Shown here: positions 7,898 through 16,496 of the stretch, one piece after another
Layout of the letters: each line of letters begins with the position of its first letter
How positions within the stretch are numbered: the first letter of the stretch is position 1
Origin: Synergistaceae bacterium
Lineage (GTDB): Bacteria; Synergistota; Synergistia; Synergistales; Aminobacteriaceae
DNA: 64,000 nt
NCBI GenBank assembly: GCA_017446055.1
Contig: JAFSRQ010000146.1
Coordinates: 62,001-126,000, forward strand
Reading direction: 5' to 3'
Position numbers and translations under genes: made by a program
The notes under the pieces: generated by a model
Databases searched by the model: none
Told to the model about the DNA's origin: nothing
The model's input: the letters and a program-made list of their open reading frames with translations, nothing else

Positions 7898-8863
7898 TTA
7901 GTTCATTTTGTTGATGAGGCTCAACATCTCCGGGCTTAATGATTTATGCTCGCTCCATGCTCTTTCCAGCGGGCTTAACGTGAGCTTGTGGTTGATGTTG
8001 CCGACCATCATTCCCGACTTGCCGATCATGAGGTTCTCCGTAGCAAACGCTCCCATCCTCGTAGCAAGGACAACGTCAAACGATGTGGGATGACCTCCGC
8101 GCTGAATGTACCCAAGCACCGTGACTCTCGCGTCATATCCGCCGGAATCCTGTAACTGTTCGCGCATTTCGGCGGCTGTCATGACACCCTCAGCAAGAAT
8201 GATGAGCGTATGACTCCTGCCTTCCCTGTAGGAGTTCTTGAGCCTCTTGGTGAGTTCGCCTATGCTCAAGGGGAGCTCAGGCACTACGACATACTCAGCC
8301 CCGGTAGCAACAGCAACTTCAAGCGCGAGGAATCCTGCGTTGCGTCCCATGACTTCAACCACAAAGAGACGCTCATGACTCGATGCCGTGTCTCTCAGCT
8401 TCATGATTGCCTCAAGCGCAGTGTTCACCGCCGTATCGAAGCCGATAGTCTCATCAGTCCCGGTAATGTCATTGTCGATTGTACCGGGTATTCCCATCGT
8501 GGGGAAGCCGAGGTCGTGAAGAGCCTTCGCCCCGTGAAATGAGCCGTCTCCGCCGATAACTACGAGGCCGTCAATCCCAGCCTTGCGCATCTGTTCGAGA
8601 GCTTCCTCGCGTCCTTCGGGGGTCTTGAAGCGTTCACTGCGTGCTGTCTTGAGGATAGTCCCGCCGCTGTGGATTATTCCGCCTACTGCCGCATGGTCGA
8701 GAGTGATGAAGTCGCCCTCAATGAGTCCCTCATAGCCGCGCTTCACTCCGATGCATTCTTTGTCATTGAACATGCAGGTTCTTGCTACTGCACGGACTGC
8801 CGCATTCATGCCCGGTGAGTCTCCTCCGCTCGTCAGCACTGCGATACGGTCCATCTTAATCAT
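7898..8863 (-). CDS. pfkA: ATP-dependent 6-phosphofructokinase
   Basis: Glycolytic enzyme converting fructose 6-phosphate to fructose 1,6-bisphosphate. Its 321 residues match the standard bacterial PfkA length. Motifs seen: VLTSGGDSPGMNAAVRA at the N-terminus (ATP site), VIGGDGSFHGA with the Gly that marks ATP rather than pyrophosphate use, the catalytic loop GIPGTIDNDITGTDETIGFD, VEVMGRNAGFLA and the C-terminal VLGYIQRGGHPTSFD. The start at 8863 follows GAAAGGAAGA. It lies upstream of rho in the same direction, separated by a hairpin. Confidence 0.97.
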   Translation of the reverse strand: MIKMDRIAVLTSGGDSPGMNAAVRAVARTCMFNDKECIGVKRGYEGLIEGDFITLDHAAVGGIIHSGGTILKTARSERFKTPEGREEALEQMRKAGIDGLVVIGGDGSFHGAKALHDLGFPTMGIPGTIDNDITGTDETIGFDTAVNTALEAIMKLRDTASSHERLFVVEVMGRNAGFLALEVAVATGAEYVVVPELPLSIGELTKRLKNSYREGRSHTLIILAEGVMTAAEMREQLQDSGGYDARVTVLGYIQRGGHPTSFDVVLATRMGAFATENLMIGKSGMMVGNINHKLTLSPLERAWSEHKSLSPEMLSLINKMN

Positions 8864-8913
8864 AATGACTATCTTCCTTTCGTAATTTTGTGTGGAATGC
8901 CTGAATATTTTAG

Positions 8914-9666
8914 CTAATTAGACTGCAATTCGTCTATTCTCGAATTTACTTCCCTGTACTCTTTGTTGAGCTCGTCCAGTTTCTTCTGTAGTGCTTCTCT
9001 CTCTTCATCAATCTTGTTGGAACGCTTAATGAGTCTGTCAGCTTCGAGACGGTCAGCGGCCCGGCCTCCTGCGATTTTGCCGCGGTCTTTCGCCAGATCC
9101 CACACCCATATAACGTTGCCTTGTTCCGCCAGAGCGTGGCTTATGGAGCTGTCGAATATGAGCCTTACGTCCCTTGCACCCGCGAGAATTTCCTTGCCTG
9201 TCTTGTCGTCATAGCGGGGGAAATACACCATGCCGTCCCTGGGGCCGAGTATCTTGAAGTTGAAGCGTCTGTCATAATCCACAGGGGAATATTTCTTGCC
9301 GCCCACCATCATGGTAATGTGCTTGTCGAAGGGCTGTGCGTACATAGGAATACCTCGCACGTACATATCAATGTGGAACGCTATAGTCTCGCCCAAGTTG
9401 AGATTCTTGAGGAGGGTGTACTTGTAGTTCTCCATTTCGTCAGCAGTCCAGAGATTTTTTTCCGCCTCTGACGCTATAAGAGCCTCGATATATTCATTCG
9501 AGTAATATGTTGCCCGCAGGCGTATTGACTGGTCGCCTTCCTTTGTCTGCGAGCTTGTCTCATGAGACCATGCGCGGAGCACCGGGTCTTCCTTGTCTGC
9601 TGAATATGACGGTATGCACATGGCCAGTAGCAGAATTAATGACGCTGTGAATCTGCGTGTCAGCAT
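8914..9666 (-). CDS. Exported protein with C-terminal coiled coil, unknown function
   Basis: No family recognised. The 250-residue product starting at ATG 9666 (AAAGGAGA upstream) has a clear signal peptide (LTRRFTASLILLLAMCIPSYSA), a central beta-rich part with a DMYVRGIPMY segment and a possible metal or ligand loop (KYSPVDYDRRF), and a C-terminal heptad-type helix (EEREALQKKLDELNKEYREV) that should form a coiled coil. It is likely periplasmic. A longer upstream start (9708) is possible but has no ribosome site and would hide the signal peptide. It precedes pfkA with 50 bp between them. Confidence 0.7.
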   Translation of the reverse strand: MLTRRFTASLILLLAMCIPSYSADKEDPVLRAWSHETSSQTKEGDQSIRLRATYYSNEYIEALIASEAEKNLWTADEMENYKYTLLKNLNLGETIAFHIDMYVRGIPMYAQPFDKHITMMVGGKKYSPVDYDRRFNFKILGPRDGMVYFPRYDDKTGKEILAGARDVRLIFDSSISHALAEQGNVIWVWDLAKDRGKIAGGRAADRLEADRLIKRSNKIDEEREALQKKLDELNKEYREVNSRIDELQSN

Positions 9667-9777
9667 CTGTGAATGTCTCCTTTGCTGAAATGATGTGAGT
9701 GTTGTCATGATGGAACTGCAAAATTGAGCCGGAAAATTTTTGTGTATTATACAACAACTGAGGGAGGATTACACTTT

Positions 9778-10767
9778 ATGACAGGGAAAATATTATCGTC
9801 ATTGTATGCTTTGGCCGCCGCTGTGTTTTACGGAGCAGGGATTCCGTTCTCGAAGCTGCTCATGAAGAATGTACAGCCCGTGTTCATGGCCGCGTTCATG
9901 TATCTCGGAGCAGGAATCGGAATCGGGACAATGTATGTCTTTCACCACAGGAACGAGTCAGCCTCAGAGAGTCTCACAGTCTCTGACATGCCATATGTAT
10001 TTGGGATGATTGTGCTTGATGTGATTGCGCCTGTTCTCCTTATGGTTGGCGTGAACCTAGGCTCGTCATCGTCCGCGTCATTGCTGGGGAATTTCGAGAT
10101 AGTTTTTACGGCGGTAACAGCAATGATATTGTTCGGTGAGAGAGTCTCGCGCCGGTTATGGCTGGCTGTAGTGATGATTACATTGTCGGGAATGATTCTG
10201 TCGGCTGACTCTGGCGAGGCGTTGAAGTTTTCGCCCGCGTCATTGATGGTGATATGCGCCGCGCTGTCTTGGGGGATTGAGAACAACTGCACCCGCAAAA
10301 TTTCCGGCCGTAACACGTACCAGATAGTTACGCTGAAGGGGTTATGCTGCGGGACTGTCTCATTCGTCATGGCGATTCTGACCGGGGAAGATTTGCCTGC
10401 TGCTGAATATGTCACGGCCTCGCTGCTTCTTGGTTTTGTTGCTTACGGACTGAGCATATTCACCTATATACGGGCGCAAAAAATTCTGGGAGCGTCGAGA
10501 ACCAGCGCATATTACGCGGCGGCACCGTTCATCGGGTCGTTCATGTCATTCGTGATTCTGGGTGAAGGTCTGTCGTGGAATTACGCTGCGGTGCTGGCAG
10601 TCATGATACCCGGGGCAGTGCTTGCGGTTTCGGAGTCAATCAGTGTAAGGCACATTCACGAACACACGCACATACTTCTTCACGGACAAGTCATAAGGCA
10701 CACTCACGAACACAAACACTTTATGCTTCCATCAAGGCACAAGCACAGTCATGAAACTTTGCAATGA
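9778..10767 (+). CDS. EamA/DMT-family transporter with histidine-rich C-terminal tail
   Basis: Ten-helix drug/metabolite-type permease of the inner membrane; two EamA repeats are visible (residues about 1-135 and 150-280), with typical ends such as LLGNFEIVFTAVTAMILFGE and SFVILGEGLSW. The start at 9778 follows AGGGAGGA; the in-frame TTG at 9724 lacks a ribosome site. The last 40 residues hold 12 histidines in two imperfect repeats (RHIHEHTHILLHG, RHTHEHKHFML) and a final RHKHSH. Such tails bind transition metals in other transporters, so a metal-related or metal-gated role is conceivable; the real substrate is unknown. The last codons overlap the promoter of the next operon. Confidence 0.88.
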   Translation: MTGKILSSLYALAAAVFYGAGIPFSKLLMKNVQPVFMAAFMYLGAGIGIGTMYVFHHRNESASESLTVSDMPYVFGMIVLDVIAPVLLMVGVNLGSSSSASLLGNFEIVFTAVTAMILFGERVSRRLWLAVVMITLSGMILSADSGEALKFSPASLMVICAALSWGIENNCTRKISGRNTYQIVTLKGLCCGTVSFVMAILTGEDLPAAEYVTASLLLGFVAYGLSIFTYIRAQKILGASRTSAYYAAAPFIGSFMSFVILGEGLSWNYAAVLAVMIPGAVLAVSESISVRHIHEHTHILLHGQVIRHTHEHKHFMLPSRHKHSHETLQ

Positions 10768-10787
10768 ACGTGTGATTATGATATTCT
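10759..10787 (+). promoter_or_regulatory. Probable sigma-70 promoter of the decarboxylase operon
   Basis: TTGCAA (10759-10764) and TATTCT (10782-10787) are separated by exactly 17 bp and lie about 65 bp before the preferred start of the carboxyltransferase gene. The -35 box overlaps the end of the transporter gene. Confidence 0.55.
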
Positions 10788-10851
10788 AACCTCAAAATCC
10801 ACATTCATGAATCAATACCATAATTCACAAGAAGGAGGACTTTGGCAGGAT

Positions 10852-12411
10852 ATGGGATTTCGTACTATCGAAGAGCTTTGCGCTGAACTAGACAGCAAAC
10901 GCAAATCAGCTCTTGCAGGCGGAGGAGAAGAAGCCCTCGCAAAGCAGAAGTCCAAAGGCAAAGGCACTGCCCGCGAACGTATAGCCGCGCTGTTAGACCC
11001 GGGTTCGTTCGTTGAGCTTGACGAGTTCGTGACTCACAGGTGCGACAATTTCGGCCTCGATGAGCGCAAGCCCTTGGGGGACGGAGTCGTTACTGGCTGG
11101 GGGACTATTGACGGCCGCAAGGTGTTCATCTACAGCCAGGACTTCACGGTCTTCGGAGGCTCATTAGGCGAGAAACACGCGGACAAGATCTGCAAGGTTA
11201 TCGATATGGCCATGCAGAACGGCTGCCCGGTAATCGGCATCAACGACTCAGGCGGCGCACGTATTCAGGAAGGCACAGACTCGCTCAATGGCTACGGGAA
11301 AATCTTCCGGCGCAACACTCTGGCAAGCGGTGTGATTCCGCAGTTCTCCGTAATCATGGGGCCGACAGCAGGCGGAGCGGTCTACAGCCCGGCATTGACG
11401 GATTACGTGTTCATGGTCGACGGGGAAAGCATCATGCACATCACCGGGCCTGAAGTCATCCGCGCTGTAACGGGCGAGGCGGTAACCAGCGAGGAGCTTG
11501 GCGGGGCGGTAACACACAACACAATCACCGGCAACGCTCACTTCTGCGCAAAAGATGAGGCCGAATGCTTCACGCAGATCCGCAAAGTGCTGTCATACCT
11601 GCCGCTGAACAATCTTGACGAAGCTCCCCTCAAGGCCACGAATGATGACCCCCAGAGAGCCGACATACAGCTCCGCGAGATTGTCCCCGTCAACCCCAAC
11701 AAGAGCTATGACGTTCACGAGGTAATCAGGAGAGTCGTTGATGACGGTGAATTTGTCGAGGTGCAGGCCGGGTTCGCGAAGAATATTGTTACAGGGTACG
11801 CGAGCATAGGCTGCCGCCCGGTCGGAATAGTCGCAAACAACCCGGATGTTTCCGCGGGCTGTCTGGACATCAACGCCTCCGACAAGGCATCACGTTTCGT
11901 CAGGCACTGCGACGCGTTCAACCTGCCTATCGTTACGTTTGTTGACGTTCCCGGCTACCTGCCCGGCAAAGATCAGGAATACGGCGGCATCATCAGGAAG
12001 GGCGCAAAGTTACTCTACGCATACAGTGAGGCTAGCGTTCCGTTAATCAGCGTCATCATGAGGAAGGCTTACGGCGGGGCATATCTGGCCATGTCGAGCA
12101 AGAGCCTCGGTGCTGATGCTGTGTTCGCGTGGCCACAGGCTGAGATTGCGGTTATGGGTGCGGAAGGCGCGGCAAGCGTTGTGTTCAAGAAGGAGATTGA
12201 GTCGGCAGATGACCCGTCAGCCAAACGCCTCGAGAAGATTGACGAGTACCGTGAGGCTTTCGCGAATCCATACAAGGCGGCTGAAAGAGGCTATGTTGAC
12301 CGGGTGATAATGCCGGAAGAGACGCGCAAGGTAGTGTGTCAGGCACTTGACGCAATGGTGAGCAAGCGCGAGGATCGTCCCGCAAAGAAGCACGGGGTAA
12401 TCCCGCACTAG
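10852..12411 (+). CDS. mmdA: Carboxyltransferase subunit of methylmalonyl-CoA decarboxylase / propionyl-CoA carboxylase
   Basis: Transfers CO2 between an acyl-CoA (likely methylmalonyl-CoA) and protein-bound biotin. The protein of about 519 residues has the two crotonase-like halves of the family: GKGTARERIAALLDPGSF near the N-terminus, GINDSGGARIQEG and GPTAGGAVYSPAL in the first, FVDVPGYLPGKDQEYGGIIR and MRKAYGGAYLAMSSK in the second. The start is set at ATG 10852 behind GAAGGAGGA, though an in-frame ATG at 10807 is possible. It is followed by OadG-like and biotin-carrier genes, the arrangement of Na+-pumping decarboxylases, but no beta (membrane) subunit follows. Carboxylation versus decarboxylation therefore stays open. 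Confidence 0.93.
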   Translation: MGFRTIEELCAELDSKRKSALAGGGEEALAKQKSKGKGTARERIAALLDPGSFVELDEFVTHRCDNFGLDERKPLGDGVVTGWGTIDGRKVFIYSQDFTVFGGSLGEKHADKICKVIDMAMQNGCPVIGINDSGGARIQEGTDSLNGYGKIFRRNTLASGVIPQFSVIMGPTAGGAVYSPALTDYVFMVDGESIMHITGPEVIRAVTGEAVTSEELGGAVTHNTITGNAHFCAKDEAECFTQIRKVLSYLPLNNLDEAPLKATNDDPQRADIQLREIVPVNPNKSYDVHEVIRRVVDDGEFVEVQAGFAKNIVTGYASIGCRPVGIVANNPDVSAGCLDINASDKASRFVRHCDAFNLPIVTFVDVPGYLPGKDQEYGGIIRKGAKLLYAYSEASVPLISVIMRKAYGGAYLAMSSKSLGADAVFAWPQAEIAVMGAEGAASVVFKKEIESADDPSAKRLEKIDEYREAFANPYKAAERGYVDRVIMPEETRKVVCQALDAMVSKREDRPAKKHGVIPH

Positions 12412-12437
12412 AATACATACACAAAGGAGGAATATAC

Positions 12438-12848
12438 ATGCACTTTGAAGGACTCGCCGGGGCAGTGAACGTTAGCATAGTGGCATTCTCGATAGTATTC
12501 GGGGTATTGCTTGTGCTTACGGGAGTAATCTACGGAATGAAGCTGTTTGCCGGCTCAGGGGACGAAAAAAAAAATGATGTAGCCCCGTCAAAACCATCAC
12601 CAGCCCCAATGCCGTCAGCAAAACCCGCCTCGGTCACCGCGCAGTCAGCGGACAAGGCGAAGATAGTTGCGGCGATAACGGCGGCGATAGTGGAGTTCAC
12701 CGGGACGAGTGATTTCCGTGTTGTGTCAGTACAGCCTGAAGCGGGCGGAACAGTTACCGGGATTCCGATGGATTACTGGACGGCGAGATGGAAGACAGCC
12801 GGAATGATTGGGCTTAACGGAAACAGGTTAGCCCGGAAGTGGCATTAA
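12438..12848 (+). CDS. OadG-family small membrane subunit of the decarboxylase
   Basis: Probable delta/gamma subunit that anchors and assembles the biotin-dependent decarboxylase. The 136-residue protein has a single N-terminal membrane helix (SIVAFSIVFGVLLVLTGVIYG), a Lys/Asp stretch, a Pro/Ala/Ser linker (residues about 50-72) and a C-terminal soluble domain ending in AGMIGLNGNRLARKW. This is the pattern of OadG/MmdD proteins. An A10 run (12565-12574) encodes Glu-Lys-Lys-Asn in the linker and could allow slippage. Start ATG 12438 follows AAAGGAGGA; it sits 26 bp after mmdA and 19 bp before the carrier gene. Confidence 0.85.
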   Translation: MHFEGLAGAVNVSIVAFSIVFGVLLVLTGVIYGMKLFAGSGDEKKNDVAPSKPSPAPMPSAKPASVTAQSADKAKIVAAITAAIVEFTGTSDFRVVSVQPEAGGTVTGIPMDYWTARWKTAGMIGLNGNRLARKWH

Positions 12849-12867
12849 CGAAAGGAGAAATAGAGTC

Positions 12868-13254
12868 GTGAGCAGCAAGTACAGAGTAGTAGTAGACGGA
12901 ACAGCATACACGGTTGAGGTTGAAGCACTCGGAGCAGGAGCAGCAATGCCCGCACCCGCACCCGTTGCGGCAGCCCCCGCACCCGCAGCAGCACCCGCGC
13001 CAGCCCCGGCAGCAGCACCCGCCCCGGCAGCCCCCGCAGAAGGCTCGCAGGTAACCGCCCCGATGCCCGGAAAGATCCTCAGCCTGAAGGTGAACGTCGG
13101 CGACACGGTGAAAGAGGGAGACCTTGTGCTTCTTCTTGAGGCCATGAAGATGGAGAATGAGGTTTTCGCCAGCGCGTCAGGGAAGGTAGTGCAGATTCCC
13201 GTCAAGGGCGGAGACAGCGTGAACACGGGCGATGTCCTGATGGTGATTGCGTAA
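12868..13254 (+). CDS. mmdC: Biotin carboxyl carrier protein of the decarboxylase
   Basis: Carries CO2 as carboxybiotin between the carboxyltransferase and the membrane subunit. The 128 residues begin with GTG at 12868 behind AAAGGAG, then a short beta segment (YRVVVDGTAYTVEVE), a flexible Ala/Pro linker of about 35 residues, and a biotinyl domain with VTAPMPGKILSLKVNVGD and the biotinylation motif EAMKMEN. The architecture matches the gamma subunit (MmdC) of methylmalonyl-CoA decarboxylase. It closes the operon: a strong terminator follows at 13277 and the beta-subunit gene normally found next is absent. Confidence 0.94.
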   Translation: MSSKYRVVVDGTAYTVEVEALGAGAAMPAPAPVAAAPAPAAAPAPAPAAAPAPAAPAEGSQVTAPMPGKILSLKVNVGDTVKEGDLVLLLEAMKMENEVFASASGKVVQIPVKGGDSVNTGDVLMVIA

Positions 13255-13276
13255 GGGTCGACGAGAGAAGATTTGT

Positions 13277-13310
13277 CCCTCCTGGTGGTGAGCCGGGGGG
13301 GAATTTTTTT
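13277..13310 (+). terminator. Rho-independent terminator of the decarboxylase operon
   Basis: CCCTCCTGG can pair along all nine positions (two U-G wobbles) with CCGGGGGGG, with a 7-nt loop, followed by AATTTTTTT. It lies 22 bp after the mmdC stop codon. Confidence 0.85.
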
Positions 13311-13370
13311 GCCGGAATGAGGACAAGACTTTTTTCATTTTTCACGGGTTGCGGGCTTCTGGACTTAGGG

Positions 13371-14246
13371 CTAGATGAGGTATCCCCTTTCCAAACCGTC
13401 CGAAAGAGTCCCTTGCCAGTCTGAGGCGAGATATTCCCTGACCATAGAAAACAGATGCCATACCACGTCAGAATAAATAGGGTTAGCAGTATAGCCTTCA
13501 GCATATCTGTATTCCCTGTCAGTGTTTCTTTGTTTTCTCAACACGTATATCTGGTCAACCTTGTATTTCCTGAGATTTATTGCTTCCGTAAGTTTCAGCC
13601 TTTCCGCGACCAAAATATAAATTGCGTTAGAGTTGCGGCTTTTCAGTTGCTCGCAGGCTGTTGATGCGCCCTCAAGCATAGTTTTGTCGAGGTACGTCTT
13701 GCACTCTATTGCTACAGCAGGTATATCGAAGCTCGCCGTCTCATAGGCCTCCATTCCTTTGCACATGAATCTTGCATTGACTGTTGAGCCTATCACAAAG
13801 TCATGATCTTTCTTCTCCACCAGCGCATTAGGGGAGGCTATCATACTAGTGTAGTTGTCGCTCCGAAAAAAGATGTCCTTGAAAGCATGGGATTTTCCGA
13901 TAAGCGCATGTTCGGAATAATCACTGACAAGGTCTCGGAAAAGATAATACATGAATTCTTCAAGAACAGACGAATGCAGGTTAGAGCGTGAATCAAAATG
14001 TTCCGCATAAGCCTGCTGGTCGAGGAAATCCTTGTAATCATTCAGAAACCGCACCCTCTCACTGACGACGAGCTGATCCGTATTAAGGGATTCCCTGCCT
14101 GGCCCTCTCAGAGCTAAGTTTGATGCCTTCCATTTTTCATATCTGCGCCGTATTTCATGAAGATAACGCACAGAAGTGGCATCACGGTATTTTCTCTCGC
14201 TACTTTCTTTCTGGGAAATATTATCGCCATGCACATAAACGCTCAT
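13371..14246 (-). CDS. Type II restriction endonuclease, possibly Bpu10I family
   Basis: Paired with the cytosine methyltransferase immediately upstream (stop and start one base apart). The 291-residue protein contains a PD-(D/E)xK-like core: a helical N-terminal half, then DFVIGSTVNARF and FDIPAVAIECKTYLDKTMLE with the E-C-K triad, followed by SRNSNAIYILVAERLKL. My recollection is that this last block resembles Bpu10I-family enzymes, which cleave sites containing CTNAG; the specificity is therefore a weak inference. The gene and its partner look AT-richer than the flanking operons, as expected for a horizontally acquired module. It is convergent with the decarboxylase operon. Confidence 0.75.
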   Translation of the reverse strand: MSVYVHGDNISQKESSERKYRDATSVRYLHEIRRRYEKWKASNLALRGPGRESLNTDQLVVSERVRFLNDYKDFLDQQAYAEHFDSRSNLHSSVLEEFMYYLFRDLVSDYSEHALIGKSHAFKDIFFRSDNYTSMIASPNALVEKKDHDFVIGSTVNARFMCKGMEAYETASFDIPAVAIECKTYLDKTMLEGASTACEQLKSRNSNAIYILVAERLKLTEAINLRKYKVDQIYVLRKQRNTDREYRYAEGYTANPIYSDVVWHLFSMVREYLASDWQGTLSDGLERGYLI

Positions 14247-14247
14247 T

Positions 14248-15468
14248 TCAGTTCATATCTCCAAGCTGGGCTGTGATATTTTCTGCGATTGCTTTTGCCA
14301 TCAGAGGCGGTACAGCGTTTCCTATCTGGCTGTACTGGCAAAGGTACGCTTCCTCCGCCCTACCCTCACGCATAAGGAGTTTCTTGCTGACTACGGTAGG
14401 CTTTCCCAGAAAAATATATGTGTCAGGGAAAGATTGAATCCTCGCTCCCTCTCTGGGGGTAAAGTTTCGGTTCTTGTAGGGATGGACGAAATTTCCGTAG
14501 AATGATGCTGTTATCGTGTTACAGATTCTGTCGGGAGACATGCGCCTGTTGTTCTGGTCGTAAGGCGAGGCAGAAACAGCTCCGTTCCCGTCGCGTTTTC
14601 TCTGCTTGAGACTGTCATCATCTATGTCTGAGACGGACTGCCCCCAAGACATTCTGCTGAACCGCTCCACCAGCCGCTTCGTATGCTTCATTGCCGAATG
14701 GTTGTGAAGTTCCGCGCTCCCGTTCCGGCAGTATTCTTGGTATATGTTGCCCGCGGGTTTGGTGTATGGCATTGTCTCTGCCCCCCCGCCTGCCTCGATG
14801 TCCGGCAGGTCAGAAATAGCTTCCCAAAGTGTAGGGCATGGCATTAATTGTGCTGAGTCGCTCCCGTAACACAAGCTGTACTGCAACCTTTCAGAAGGCG
14901 CGGAGTGAGATGCTTCAGGGAAAGGATGAGCCAGCTTTGCCTTGGATGCTGTAAGGATGAGCCTTTTTCTGTTCTGGGGAACGCCGTAATCGCTCGCGGA
15001 AAGCACGGCGTAATATACGAAATATCCCAGACGCTCAAATTCACGGCGTATAATACTTATTACAGTCTCACCATTCCCCGTTTTAGCTCTGATGATATTA
15101 GGAACGTTCTCCATCACCATAACAGCCGGGTTGAATATTGTAGCCATTCTGAGAAATTCAGTGAAAAGAGTGTTGCGCGGATCTTTTGGGTCTCCAGCAT
15201 TTTTCAGGCATACAGAGAATCCCTGACACGGAGGCCCCCCTATAATAATGTCCGGCTTATCTTTAATGGAGTCATTCAAACATTTTTCAGAGAAACTCTT
15301 GATGTCTCCCAATAACATACTCGCTGACGGATGATTGTATGAAAAAGTATCAGCCGCCCATTTGTCCTGCTCTATTGCGCCTATTATCTCGCATCCCGCC
15401 ATCTTGAAGCCGCAACTGAAGCCTCCCGCGCCTGAAAAAATATCCAACACCTTAACTTTTCTCATCAT
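14248..15468 (-). CDS. DNA (cytosine-5-)-methyltransferase of a type II R-M system
   Basis: Methylates cytosine in the recognition site to protect host DNA from the neighbouring endonuclease. The 406 residues show all C5 motifs in order: I (VLDIFSGAGGFSCGFKMAG), II/III (AIEQDKWAADTF), IV (GGPPCQGFSV with catalytic Cys), VI (VMVMENVPNI), VIII (YGVPQNRKRLI), IX (PREGARIQSFPDTY) and X (YSQIGNAVPPLMAKAIA). The target recognition domain is about residues 200-320. A C7 run on the plus strand (14781-14787) lies in it, in frame. Start ATG 15468 follows AAGGAA. The specificity cannot be read directly. Confidence 0.95.
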   Translation of the reverse strand: MMRKVKVLDIFSGAGGFSCGFKMAGCEIIGAIEQDKWAADTFSYNHPSASMLLGDIKSFSEKCLNDSIKDKPDIIIGGPPCQGFSVCLKNAGDPKDPRNTLFTEFLRMATIFNPAVMVMENVPNIIRAKTGNGETVISIIRREFERLGYFVYYAVLSASDYGVPQNRKRLILTASKAKLAHPFPEASHSAPSERLQYSLCYGSDSAQLMPCPTLWEAISDLPDIEAGGGAETMPYTKPAGNIYQEYCRNGSAELHNHSAMKHTKRLVERFSRMSWGQSVSDIDDDSLKQRKRDGNGAVSASPYDQNNRRMSPDRICNTITASFYGNFVHPYKNRNFTPREGARIQSFPDTYIFLGKPTVVSKKLLMREGRAEEAYLCQYSQIGNAVPPLMAKAIAENITAQLGDMN

Positions 15469-15630
15469 TCAGTTCCTTCATAACCGTTTCAGGGAATCAC
15501 AAACTATGTTGACATTATAGCAACTCAAGACGCGGAGAATATAACTCTGTCACTATTCCTGCCCGTGAAATGTTGTGAAATGCTATATAATTATCCCATC
15601 CACAAATCTATTTCAGGAGGGTAATTCAGC

Positions 15631-16494
15631 ATGTTAGTAAACGCAAAAGAAATGCTCACAGCCGCAAAAGCCGGACATTACGCGGTCGGCCAGTTCAACA
15701 TCAACAACCTTGAGTGGACTAAGGCAGTCCTCCAGGTCGCAGAAGAGCTCAAAGCACCCGTTATCCTCGGCGTGTCAGAAGGCGCGGGCAAGTACATGGG
15801 CGGCTTCAGGACAGTCCAGGCTATGGTCGAGGCAATGGACGCTTCGCTCGGCATCACCGTACCCGTCTGCACACACCTCGATCACGGCACCTATGAGGGC
15901 GCGTACAAGTGCATCAAGGCGGGCTTCACGTCAATCATGTTCGACGGCTCTCATTTCCCCATCGATGAGAACGTCGCGAAAACTGTCGAGCTGACACACG
16001 CTGCTCACATGCTCGGAATGACGATTGAGGCTGAAGTAGGCGCGATCGGCGGCGAGGAGGACGGCGTTATCGGAATGGGCGAGTGCGCAGACCCGGACGA
16101 GTGCAAGAGGATTGCTGACCTTGGAGTCGACATGCTCGCGGCTGGCATCGGCAACATTCACGGAGTCTACCCGGCCAACTGGAAGGGACTCTCATTCGAG
16201 ACACTCGCAAAAGTCCAGGAGAAGACCGGGATTATGCCCCTCGTCCTTCATGGCGGCTCAGGAATCCCTGACGAGATGGTCAAGAAGGCTATCACCCTCG
16301 GAGTCAGCAAGGTCAACGTCAACACAGAGTGCCAGCTCGCATTCTCAGCCGCAACACGCAAGTACATCGAGGACGGCAAAGACAAGCAGGGCAAAGGCTA
16401 TGACCCCCGCAAGCTGTTGGCACCCGGCGTTGAGGCCATCAAGGAAACAGTCAGGGAGAAAATCAGACTCTTCGGTTCGGACGGGAAAGCGTAA
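15631..16494 (+). CDS. fba: Class II fructose-1,6-bisphosphate aldolase family protein
   Basis: Zn-dependent aldolase of glycolysis/gluconeogenesis. The 287 residues carry family motifs: GQFNINNLEW near the start, CTHLDHGTYE with zinc-binding His and catalytic Asp, SIMFDGSHFP, EAEVGAIGGEEDG, GNIHGVYP (zinc His), LHGGSGIPDEMV and VSKVNVNTE for phosphate binding. Start ATG 15631 follows AGGAGGG; a TATAAT-like -10 lies at 15586-15591. It is the first gene of the run into kdsA (2 bp apart), so glycolytic carbon and Kdo synthesis may be co-transcribed. A tagatose- or ketose-bisphosphate specificity cannot be excluded. Confidence 0.95.
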   Translation: MLVNAKEMLTAAKAGHYAVGQFNINNLEWTKAVLQVAEELKAPVILGVSEGAGKYMGGFRTVQAMVEAMDASLGITVPVCTHLDHGTYEGAYKCIKAGFTSIMFDGSHFPIDENVAKTVELTHAAHMLGMTIEAEVGAIGGEEDGVIGMGECADPDECKRIADLGVDMLAAGIGNIHGVYPANWKGLSFETLAKVQEKTGIMPLVLHGGSGIPDEMVKKAITLGVSKVNVNTECQLAFSAATRKYIEDGKDKQGKGYDPRKLLAPGVEAIKETVREKIRLFGSDGKA

Positions 16495-16496
16495 AA

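Noticed and set aside
12828-13226. Minus-strand frame rich in Gly/Ala over the biotin-carrier gene
   Set aside because: Mirror of the Ala/Pro linker on the coding strand; the plus-strand biotinyl protein is certain.
14781-14787. C7/G7 run in the methyltransferase gene as a further phase switch
   Set aside because: The gene is in frame through it and seven G/C is common in a GC-rich genome; kept only as a remark.
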